64,000 bases of DNA from CBDDFV01 sp965227335. Its GTDB lineage: Bacteria; Planctomycetota; Phycisphaerae; Phycisphaerales; SM1A02. Under the pieces are notes generated by a model that did no database searches, had not been told where the DNA came from, and saw only the letters and a list, made by a program, of their open reading frames with translations. The DNA is taken from assembly GCA_965227335.1 (NCBI GenBank), contig CBDDFV010000008.1, forward strand, positions 62,001-126,000. The letters run 5' to 3'. The translations under genes were made by a program, and so were the position numbers. Shown piece after piece: positions 51,653 through 58,984 of this stretch; the stretch's first letter is position 1, and each line of letters starts with the position of its first letter.

Positions 51653-54217
51653 TTGACCACCGCCGCGCCCCAACCTCATGGTCCGCCGCCTGCGACGACG
51701 GCGTCCGCCGATCTGATCGCCGGCTATCAGGTTCGCCCCGATGCGCCGGACACGATGCTCGGCGCGGACGGCCGGGTCACCGACGACTGGTCGCGTCTCG
51801 CCCCGGCGTTGCGGTCGCTGCCGCCGGACGCGCTCGAACACCGTCGACGCCACACCGAGCAGATCGTCGAGGACAACGGTCTGCTCCTGACCGATACCCG
51901 CGCGTGGCCGCTCAATCCGATCCCCTTCCAGATCCGACGGCCGTCGTTCGCAACGCTCGCCGCGGCCCTGGAGCAGCGGGCGCGGCTGCTCAACACGCTC
52001 GTCGCCGACCTCCTCGGCGAGCAACGGGCCCTCCGCGACAAGATCCTGCCGCCGGCGATCCTCTTCGCAAACCCGCATTATCACCGTGCGTATCACGATC
52101 TTCCGGCGGGGGGCGAACGGTATATTCACATGTACGCGGCGGACGTGACCCGGGGATCGGACGGACGCTGGTGGGCCTGGCGCGATCTCACGCAGGCCCC
52201 TCCGGGCCTCGGTTTCCTCCTCGAAAACCGCACCGCGTCCGCCCGTGTCCACGCCGACTGGTTCAACACCCTTCAGGTCGTCAAGCTGACGCGATCGCTG
52301 GAGACGCTCCGTCGCACGCTGCGCAACCTCGCCCCGCGCGACCGACGCAACCCGCGCATCGTTGTCCTCGGGCGCGGCCTCGACACCGAACGCGGCTTCG
52401 AAGACGAGTTCCTGGCCCGTTACCTCGGCTATACCTTCGCGGAAGGCGAGGACCTCGCCACGCGACGCGGCCAGACAGTGCTCAAACTGCTCGACGGCCC
52501 TGCGCCCGTGGAGGTCGTGCTCCGGCGCATCGAGGACGAGGCGTGCGATCCCGTTGAACTTCGACCCGATGCGATCGACGGCGTGGCGGGACTCGTCGAG
52601 TCGCAGCGGCAGTCGCAGGTCGCGATCGCGAACATGTTGGGGGCCCAACTCGCGGAAGCGCCGGCGCTCGCGGCGTTCCTCGACCCGCTGTCGCGATTCT
52701 ACTTCGGCGAAGACCTCGACCTGCCGTCCGGTCCGGCGTGGTGGTGCGGTCAGCCGACGGCGCTCGATCATGTGCTCGCCAATGTCGATACGCTCGATGT
52801 GCGATCCGCGTTCGACGCGTCCGCCCCGGCGGTCGACGCGCGGCGGCTGACCAGGGAGCAGCGCGCCGACCTCATCGACCGGATCAGGGCGGCGCCCGAG
52901 CAGTACGTGGGACAGGAGCGCCCCCGGCCGGGGACCACGCCGGTCTGGAACGGCGGTCGACTCGAAGCGTGGCCGTGGAGTCTGCGGACCTTCGCGGTGC
53001 TTGACGACGATCAGCACCGCACGATGCCGGGCGGAATCGTCCGCACCGTGCGAGACGCCGACGCCCCGCCGGAACAGACGCCGCGGGCCGTGCAGGATTG
53101 CTGGGTCCTCGCCGACGGTCCCGTCGACGCCCCCGCCGTCGCGCCGCCGTCCGACGGTCACGTCCTCATCATGCGGGGCGGGGTCGAACTGCCCTCCCGG
53201 ATCGCTGAACACCTGTACTGGCTCGGCCGACGCGTCGAAGCCGCGGAGAATCGGGCGCGGCTGCTGCGGGCGCTTTCCATCCGCGCGGCGGACGATGCGC
53301 CGGCCCCCGTGGCGGCCCCGAGCGACGCTCCCCTCGCCGCCCATCCCTGGCTCACGATGTTCAATCTCGTGGAAGGCGGAGAGATTCCGCTGACGTTCGA
53401 CGCGGCGTCGAGGCGGGTGCGCCGCGCCGCCGTCGGTCCGCCGCGCGAAGGCGGGCTGGCCGGCGATATCGCCGAGGCCCTCCGGCTCGCCCGCCTGGTG
53501 CGGGATCGAATCTCGATCGATGCGTGGCGGGTGCTGCTGCGGGCGGACCGGGCGATGCTCATCGCCACCCGACGCGCGGATGCGGCGTCCGTTCCGATGG
53601 ATGCGACGCGGCTGCTGAACGACATCGTCCTTGATCTGTCTGCGTTCGCCGGTCTCATGAGCGAGAGCATGACCCGCACGCTGGCGTGGCGGTTCCTCGA
53701 CATGGGGCGGCGGCTCGAACGTGTCACGCAGATGTCGGCGCTGCTGCAGCTCGCGCTCGGGACGATGCGGGCGGGCGAACGGTCGCTGTTGGAGGTCGCG
53801 CTCGAAGTCGGCGATTCAATCATGACGTATCGCTCGCGGTACCTCGCCGAGATCCTTGCGGCGCCGGCCCTCGACCTGCTCATGACGGACGAGAGCAACC
53901 CGCGTTCGATCGCCTTCCAGCTCGCGGTGGTGAACGAGCACCTCGACCATCTTCCGCGGGGCGGAAGGAACGCGCCGCTCGAACCCGACCAGCGGGCCGC
54001 GCTCGGCATGCTCGACGCGGTGCGGCTGGCGGATCCGGAGCAGTTCGCGGCGGCGGATGAATCCGGCGCGCGCACGAAGCTGACCGAGTTGCTCGGTCGA
54101 CTCGACGCCGACGGTCCGATCGTGGAGCGGGCGTTGACGGCGCAGTATCTTGTCCACGCCGCGCTTCCGAAGCAGTTCACCGCGGTGAAGACGACGGGGG
54201 AAGGCGGCGGGTCATGA
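51653..54217 (+). CDS. ATP-grasp/alpha-E fusion protein (copy 2), ATP site apparently degenerate
   Basis: The TTG at 51653 is the only start close to the previous stop (24 bp). Residues about 60-500 correspond to the permuted ATP-grasp protein (RVLTDTRAW-like LLLTDTRAWPLNPIPF, WWAWRDLTQAPPGLGFLLENR, RGFEDEFLARYLGYTFAEGEDL). Residues about 510-850 are an alpha-E domain (ELPSRIAEHLYWLGRRVEAAENRARL split at the first helix, then FLDMGRRLERVTQM). Where copy 1 has VVKAANESGGYG, this protein has LDVRSAFDASAPAVD: the Lys is Arg and the GGYG loop is absent. It may be a non-catalytic partner. The stop overlaps the next ATG by 4 bp. Confidence 0.9.
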   Translation: MTTAAPQPHGPPPATTASADLIAGYQVRPDAPDTMLGADGRVTDDWSRLAPALRSLPPDALEHRRRHTEQIVEDNGLLLTDTRAWPLNPIPFQIRRPSFATLAAALEQRARLLNTLVADLLGEQRALRDKILPPAILFANPHYHRAYHDLPAGGERYIHMYAADVTRGSDGRWWAWRDLTQAPPGLGFLLENRTASARVHADWFNTLQVVKLTRSLETLRRTLRNLAPRDRRNPRIVVLGRGLDTERGFEDEFLARYLGYTFAEGEDLATRRGQTVLKLLDGPAPVEVVLRRIEDEACDPVELRPDAIDGVAGLVESQRQSQVAIANMLGAQLAEAPALAAFLDPLSRFYFGEDLDLPSGPAWWCGQPTALDHVLANVDTLDVRSAFDASAPAVDARRLTREQRADLIDRIRAAPEQYVGQERPRPGTTPVWNGGRLEAWPWSLRTFAVLDDDQHRTMPGGIVRTVRDADAPPEQTPRAVQDCWVLADGPVDAPAVAPPSDGHVLIMRGGVELPSRIAEHLYWLGRRVEAAENRARLLRALSIRAADDAPAPVAAPSDAPLAAHPWLTMFNLVEGGEIPLTFDAASRRVRRAAVGPPREGGLAGDIAEALRLARLVRDRISIDAWRVLLRADRAMLIATRRADAASVPMDATRLLNDIVLDLSAFAGLMSESMTRTLAWRFLDMGRRLERVTQMSALLQLALGTMRAGERSLLEVALEVGDSIMTYRSRYLAEILAAPALDLLMTDESNPRSIAFQLAVVNEHLDHLPRGGRNAPLEPDQRAALGMLDAVRLADPEQFAAADESGARTKLTELLGRLDADGPIVERALTAQYLVHAALPKQFTAVKTTGEGGGS

Positions 54218-55143
54218 CGGTCACGTACCGGATCCGGCACACGACGACGTTCTCGTACGGGGCGCCGGTGTCGGTGTGTCACAACACGCTCTGCCTGACG
54301 CCGCGCTCGGGTCCGCGGCAGCAGGTTGGTCAGGCGCAGCTGCAGATCGCGCCGACGCCGACGATTTCGTCGCAGCGGCGGGACTGGTTCGGCAACACGG
54401 TGCACATGTTCTCGCTGGAGCTGGCGCACGAGACATTGTCGATCGAGGTCAGGGCGGAAGCGACGGTGGAGCCGGCGCCGACGCTCGATGCGGCGGCGAC
54501 GCCGCCGTGGGAGTCGATCGTTGCGGGCGTCCGCGAGCAGACCGATCCGAACTGGCTGGACGCCTGTCCGTACCTGTACGACGCCACGCTCGTCCAGCGT
54601 CACGAGGCGGCGACCGCGTACGGCCGGACCGCGTTCACGCGCGGCCGTCCGGTGCTGGAGGCGGCGACGGCGCTGATGTCGCAGATTCACCGCGACTTCG
54701 CCTACGAATCCGGCGCGACGCACGTGCATACGGACAGTCGCCAGGCGCTTCAACTGCGGCGGGGCGTCTGTCAGGACTTTGCGCACGTGGCGATCGCCGC
54801 CCTCCGCGGGCTCGGCGTGCCGGCCCGGTACGTCTCCGGCTACCTGCGAACGCATCCGCCGCCCGGGCAGCCGCGCCTGGTCGGGGCGGATCAGTCGCAC
54901 GCCTGGTTCGCGGCGTACATGGGTCCGGAGATCGGCTGGGTCGAACTCGATCCCACCAATGACGTCGCCTGCGGCGTCGATCACATCCGCCTCGCGGTCG
55001 GACGCGACTACGCCGACGTCGCCCCCGTGCGCGGCGTCTTCCTCGGCGGGGCCGAGAGCACGCAACGGGTGGAAGTGGATGTCGAGCCGCTGGACAGCGC
55101 ACCGCCGCCGAGCGGAAACGCAGTCCCGACCCAGACGTCATGA
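54214..55143 (+). CDS. Transglutaminase-like domain protein
   Basis: The ATG at 54214 overlaps the fusion gene stop (ATGA). The 309-residue protein has the N-terminal beta domain (YRIRHTTTFSYGAPV, LTPRSGPRQQV) and a transglutaminase core with Cys186 (RRGVCQDFAH), His229 (DQSHAWFAAY) and Asp246 (WVELDPTND). Proteins of this type (COG1305) are thought to act as peptidases or amidases rather than cross-linkers. No signal peptide is visible, so it is probably cytoplasmic with its partners. It closes the five-gene block; the tRNA gene on the other strand follows. Confidence 0.94.
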   Translation: MTVTYRIRHTTTFSYGAPVSVCHNTLCLTPRSGPRQQVGQAQLQIAPTPTISSQRRDWFGNTVHMFSLELAHETLSIEVRAEATVEPAPTLDAAATPPWESIVAGVREQTDPNWLDACPYLYDATLVQRHEAATAYGRTAFTRGRPVLEAATALMSQIHRDFAYESGATHVHTDSRQALQLRRGVCQDFAHVAIAALRGLGVPARYVSGYLRTHPPPGQPRLVGADQSHAWFAAYMGPEIGWVELDPTNDVACGVDHIRLAVGRDYADVAPVRGVFLGGAESTQRVEVDVEPLDSAPPPSGNAVPTQTS

Positions 55144-55151
55144 CTCCCAAA

Positions 55152-55225
55152 CACCCGGAGCAGGGCTCGAACCTGCGACCTGCGCTTTAGGAAAGCGCTG
55201 CTCTATCCAACTGAGCTATCCGGGC
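55152..55225 (-). tRNA. tRNA-Arg (anticodon CCT)
   Basis: The minus strand folds into a full 74-nt cloverleaf: acceptor GCCCGGA/TCCGGGT (with a G1-U72 wobble), D stem GCTC/GAGC, anticodon stem GCGCT/AGCGC with loop TTCCTAA, and T stem GCAGG/CCTGC with loop TTCGAGC. The anticodon is CCT, reading AGG, a rare Arg codon in a high-GC genome. The 3' CCA is not encoded; the discriminator base is G. Confidence 0.95.
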
Positions 55226-55262
55226 TTCGATCTGAATTGCGGCGCATTCTAGCGGACGACAT

Positions 55263-56126
55263 TCAACGGGTCATCGGCGCGGTTCCCGTCCGCTCGAACG
55301 GGAGCGAGATCGGGCCGAAGGGCGTGCCGAACGACATGTCGCCGCCGATCCGGTACGACGCCGACTCGCCCTGCACGATGTTCAGGATCGACGAGCCGAA
55401 GTTCGCCGGGGAGAACGAGATCGGAATGTCGATCGTCGCCGCGCCGCCCGGTTGCAGCGACGCGGCGGAGGCGATCTGCGCCGAGGCGAGGTCCGCCCCC
55501 GCCAGGGCGAATCGGTAGTCCAGCGTCTGCAGATCCGCCCGGAATGCGTTCGGATTCTCGACGTTCAGCCGAATGACGCCCGACGCTTCCGTCAGCGAGA
55601 AACCGCCCCAGTCGATCGACTCGACGCTCACCCGCGGCGGGGCGGGCACGGGCAGTTCGCCGGATTTCTGCACGGGCAGACGAATGGGACCGAGACCCGG
55701 CGCATCCACCGTCGCGGCGACGTCCGCCGTGTACGCCACCACGCCGCCGGGACGCACATCGCGGAGAGCGGTGAGGAGTTCAGCGAAATCCACTTCGGCG
55801 GGGAGAGTGAACGTGCGAGTCCCGCGGGCGGGAATGAGCCCGTCAATGTCCGCCGCGCCGCTGAGGAACGACCGTCCGGTGCTTGCGAGTCCGTACTCGA
55901 TATCAGCGACGGGGAGCGGCACGTCGTAGGGGTTGCGGACTTCGAGATCGAAGTCGAGGGCCGCGCGATCGAGTGCGAGGTTGGTCAGGCGGACCGCGCG
56001 GAGCGTGGCATCGGGCCGGAGCGTTCGCGTGTTGACGAGTTCGTCGATCGTCTCGCAGCCGCCGAGGGCGGGAATCAGCAGGATTCCGGCGGTCAGCCGC
56101 AGCAGTGTGTTCAAGTGTCGTCGCAT
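55263..56126 (-). CDS. LEA type 2 (WHy domain) lipoprotein
   Basis: The ATG at 56126 with CAGGAG upstream begins a lipobox protein (ALGGC, Cys24). The 287 residues hold two beta-sandwich WHy/LEA14 units: the first near 45-155 (RLTNLALDRAALDFDLEVRNP is its opening strand pair) and the second near 165-275 (VIRLNVENPNAFRADLQTLDYRFALAG covers its matching strands). NP-[YF]-x-V and NPNAF are typical of the fold. The family is linked with stress tolerance in plants and bacteria, but bacterial roles are poorly known. It stands alone, with a -10-like box upstream. Confidence 0.85.
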   Translation of the reverse strand: MRRHLNTLLRLTAGILLIPALGGCETIDELVNTRTLRPDATLRAVRLTNLALDRAALDFDLEVRNPYDVPLPVADIEYGLASTGRSFLSGAADIDGLIPARGTRTFTLPAEVDFAELLTALRDVRPGGVVAYTADVAATVDAPGLGPIRLPVQKSGELPVPAPPRVSVESIDWGGFSLTEASGVIRLNVENPNAFRADLQTLDYRFALAGADLASAQIASAASLQPGGAATIDIPISFSPANFGSSILNIVQGESASYRIGGDMSFGTPFGPISLPFERTGTAPMTR

Positions 56127-56156
56127 CGTATTCTCCTGGCCCGGCGGGGTCCGGGC

Positions 56157-56162
56157 AGTGTA
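56157..56162 (-). promoter_or_regulatory. -10-like box TACACT of the LEA-type lipoprotein gene
   Basis: On the minus strand TCTACACTGCCC lies 30 nt before the ATG at 56126. Between box and start, GCCCGG/CCGGGC (56139-56156) could fold into a leader hairpin. Confidence 0.4.
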
Positions 56163-56188
56163 GACGATGCGACCTCCGGCGGGCGACG

Positions 56189-56425
56189 TCAGTTCGACGC
56201 GGGCGTGAGCGCTTCCCGCAGGATCGCGTTGATCTCCCGGATGCTGACCGTCAGGCCGGCCGTCGCCGAAGCGACGTCGTGCGTCGTGATCTCGACGAAG
56301 TCCTCGACGTCCCCGGACGGATCCGGAGGGGCGGTCGCGTCCTCGTCGGCGTCGGGTTCAGGATGGGCGAGGTGTCCGAGCCATTCCGGAAAGGACCAGG
56401 TCTTGGAGCGAACGACAGGCGGCAT
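56189..56425 (-). CDS. Small acidic protein of unknown function
   Basis: The ATG at 56425 follows GGAGGG at a good distance, and the 78-residue frame beginning MPPVVRSKTWSFPEWLG has composition unlike the noise upstream of it. The middle is acidic and Pro-rich (PEPDADEDATAPPDPS), and the C-terminus is a short amphipathic helix (VSIREINAILREAL). It has no signal peptide. I do not recognise it; it may be a small regulator or a spurious call. Confidence 0.5.
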   Translation of the reverse strand: MPPVVRSKTWSFPEWLGHLAHPEPDADEDATAPPDPSGDVEDFVEITTHDVASATAGLTVSIREINAILREALTPASN

Positions 56426-56520
56426 GTGGTGACCCTCCAGGTCGGCGAAACGCGTGGCCGGTCGGCGGCGAGGTCGATGAGCAGTCGGCGCCCCGTCGCA
56501 CGATGATGATGAGCATTCGG

Positions 56521-57543
56521 TCAGGGAGACGCCGGCGGCTGCGGATGGACCACGAGCACGCGGCCGGCGTCGGCGATGAGCAGTTGACCGGCGAACGGTC
56601 CGTCCGGCGGAATTGTGATGGCGCTGGGATTGACGAGGCCGGTCAGCACCACATCGATCACGCGTCCGCTCGCGTCGAGCCGGATTATGCATCCGGCCGC
56701 CGCGTCGAGGACGAAGATCGACGGGATCCCCAGCCCGCCGTCCGCGTCAATCGCCAGGCCGGTGGGCGCGATCGCGCGTCGGCTGAGATCGGCCCAGGCG
56801 ACGATCGTCCCGTCGGCGGCGCGCCGCCAGACGATCGAATGCGCGGCGTCGGCGAAGTACATGTGGCTGTCGAAGCCGGGGCCGACGCCGATGAGCATCG
56901 CGTCGGCGGCGGCGGGACCGTATCCGATCGGCGTGAGTCCCTCCGATGCGAAACGATAGATCACGCCCGGCGCATCGATGACGAACGCCTGGCCGCCGAA
57001 GTCGCCAGCCGTGTCGACCGCCGCGCCCCGGACGTTCCGCGGCACGGGGGTCCTCGTGACGCCGCGCGGCTGACCGTTCGCGTCGAGCACGGTGGTGTCG
57101 CCGGCGGGATGCTGCACCGCGAGGCCGCCGAAATTCTCGGCCCCGAACATGGGATGCACGAGCGGCGGTCCGCCGAGCTGGCTGAACACTTCGACATCGC
57201 CGTCGCTCGTGATGCGGAGCAGTTCGCCGCTGTCGCTGACGACGGCGTACACGCCCGGCGCGAATCCACCGGGGGCGTGGCCCATCGCGAAGTCGACGAC
57301 GTCGATGTCCTCGGTGAGGGTCTGGACGCCGAGCCCGGGGGCGAGGATCACGGGTTCGAGCGGCGCGGCGGTCGTCTGAATCGGCGCGCCCTGTTCGGTA
57401 TGCGCGTGCGACGGCGCCGCGCAGGTTGAGACGGTGAAGGATCCGGCCCACACGGCGGCGAGAAGCGCCGGGGCCATCGATCCGGAAACAAGGGGGCGCC
57501 GATCGCGCCCATCAGCCATGACGTGTTCGAAATCCATGAACAT
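56521..57543 (-). CDS. Secreted NHL/SMP-30-like beta-propeller protein
   Basis: The ATG at 57543 follows the stop of the HTH gene with no base between them (TGA-ATG), so translation is probably coupled; ATG 57519 is the alternative. A hydrophobic segment near residue 25 (ALLAAVWAGSFTVSTCA) looks like a signal peptide or lipobox. The body has repeated blade-like units such as GVYAVVSDSGELLRITSDG, GQAFVIDAPGVIYRFASEG and SIFVLDAAAGCIIRLDASG, typical of NHL or gluconolactonase-like propellers. No catalytic residues can be assigned. It is unrelated in kind to its HTH partner. Confidence 0.75.
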   Translation of the reverse strand: MFMDFEHVMADGRDRRPLVSGSMAPALLAAVWAGSFTVSTCAAPSHAHTEQGAPIQTTAAPLEPVILAPGLGVQTLTEDIDVVDFAMGHAPGGFAPGVYAVVSDSGELLRITSDGDVEVFSQLGGPPLVHPMFGAENFGGLAVQHPAGDTTVLDANGQPRGVTRTPVPRNVRGAAVDTAGDFGGQAFVIDAPGVIYRFASEGLTPIGYGPAAADAMLIGVGPGFDSHMYFADAAHSIVWRRAADGTIVAWADLSRRAIAPTGLAIDADGGLGIPSIFVLDAAAGCIIRLDASGRVIDVVLTGLVNPSAITIPPDGPFAGQLLIADAGRVLVVHPQPPASP

Positions 57544-58869
57544 TCACGCGCTCCCGATCAGTGTCGCGGTTTCCAGGATGCGCCAGCCCGTACTGCGAAA
57601 CGCCGGGAAACGCCCCATTGCGCCGACCACGAGTCGAACGCCCTCAGAATCGAGCGGCCATTCCACCGGCACGCCCGCCAACTCACGGAGCCGGTCGCGG
57701 CGCCGCATCTCCATCGTGAACACCCTCTCCCGGATCGCCCAGTTGTTCAGCCGATCGGCGATGGTCCGTCCGGCCTCCGCGAACTGGGACACCCATTGCT
57801 GGAGCTCCGCGCCCTCCAGGGCCCGGAGCGCGATGTTGCATCCGAAGATGCACCACCAGCCGCGCGACTCGAGCTGGTCGCCGACCAGGTCGCCATCGTC
57901 GTGCAGCGCCTTGCGGACGTCGGCCTCGATACGCTCGAGCGCGTCGGACGCGACGATGACGCCGGTGGCGGCGTCGATTTCGAGGCGACCGCCCCGACAC
58001 GTGTGGGCGACGCCGCGCCAGGCGTCGTTGTCGAATTCATCGGCCAGACGTTCGTACCGCGTCATCGACTCATCCAGGGCGCGGGCCGCATCAGCCGCCC
58101 ACCGGTCGACGTCGTCCGGACGCTCGGCGATCAGTCGGCGATTCGCGTGGCCGAGCACATAATGAGCGAACGCGAGCGCGGCCCGCTGTGGACGCGGATC
58201 GGCGTCGGTGACGGCGCGGAGTTCTTCAATCAGTTGGCGGGCCGCCCCGGCGGCTTCAAAGGGTCGCCACAATGTGTAATGGGCGTTCGCGAGGTTGACC
58301 TGCAGCAGGAGACGCGTGTCGTCGCCGCAACCGTGCTCCTCGAGTCCGCGTCGGACCGCATCGAGCACACGCGGGTATCGACCGAGTCCGTCCCAGCCGC
58401 CGGCTTCCCGCAGCGCGGCCCGGGCGCGTTCGTCGGGCGTCTTCGCCGCCGCGGCCATCCGGCGGGCGCATTGCAGCATGCGTTCATACGCGCCGACGCG
58501 ATACGCGGCCAGCGCGGCCTCGTTCGCTTCACGGTATGACATGCCGCTTCGGCCGCGATCCGATGACGCATCATCTGCTTCGTCAACGTCGCCCCGAATG
58601 GCCTCCACGACGTCCCCGACCGGCCAGTCGAGGAGCGTCGCGAGGCGGACGAGGTAATCCGTCTTTGGATTCCCGGTCGCCCGGACGAGTTTGCTCGAAT
58701 CACGTCCGAGCGCCCGGGCGAGTTCACGCCGGCTGATCTGGCGGTAGACGCCGGCGAGGTGAAGCAGACGCTCCTGATTCGCGATGCAGGTGGTGGTGGT
58801 GGGAGATTCAGGAGCGGCGGTGGTCATGGAACGCATTCCGTGCGGGAGAACCTGCTCGTCAACGGTCAT
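57544..58869 (-). CDS. XRE-like HTH protein with helical-repeat region
   Basis: Three ATG codons are possible (58869, 58836, 58827); none has a strong ribosome site. Near residues 35-95 lies a helix-turn-helix of phage-repressor type (SRRELARALGRDSSKLVRAT, DYLVRLATLLDWPVGDVVEA). The remaining 330 residues are helical with TPR-like spacing (EANEAALAAYRVGAYERMLQCA, LLLQVNLANAHYTLWRPFEAAG, ALAFAHYVLGHANRRLIAE). This layout recalls HTH-TPR regulators that bind a peptide or other signal. A near-palindrome at 58911-58926 could be its operator. It runs directly into the propeller gene. Confidence 0.75.
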   Translation of the reverse strand: MTVDEQVLPHGMRSMTTAAPESPTTTTCIANQERLLHLAGVYRQISRRELARALGRDSSKLVRATGNPKTDYLVRLATLLDWPVGDVVEAIRGDVDEADDASSDRGRSGMSYREANEAALAAYRVGAYERMLQCARRMAAAAKTPDERARAALREAGGWDGLGRYPRVLDAVRRGLEEHGCGDDTRLLLQVNLANAHYTLWRPFEAAGAARQLIEELRAVTDADPRPQRAALAFAHYVLGHANRRLIAERPDDVDRWAADAARALDESMTRYERLADEFDNDAWRGVAHTCRGGRLEIDAATGVIVASDALERIEADVRKALHDDGDLVGDQLESRGWWCIFGCNIALRALEGAELQQWVSQFAEAGRTIADRLNNWAIRERVFTMEMRRRDRLRELAGVPVEWPLDSEGVRLVVGAMGRFPAFRSTGWRILETATLIGSA

Positions 58870-58910
58870 CCGCGACGAACATCACGACAATCCCCCGCTC
58901 CGGCGGATTT

Positions 58911-58926
58911 TTCAGTTCGATCTGAA
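58911..58926 (-). promoter_or_regulatory. Near-palindrome upstream of the HTH-TPR gene
   Basis: TTCAGTTCGATCTGAA is a 16-bp inverted repeat with one mismatched pair, centred on TCGA, in a locally AT-rich patch 42-57 nt before the ATG at 58869. It has the size and symmetry of an operator for a dimeric HTH protein; autoregulation is inferred. Confidence 0.4.
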
Positions 58927-58984
58927 TTTCTGTCGCACGGAAAAAATCCCGCACCGGAACCGCGTTCACAGACCCGCCAGCCGT

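Noticed and set aside
53158..55065. A 635-codon minus-strand frame opposite the ATP-grasp fusion and the last transglutaminase gene
   Set aside because: Shadow frame; product is Arg/Ser-rich and the plus strand is well supported.
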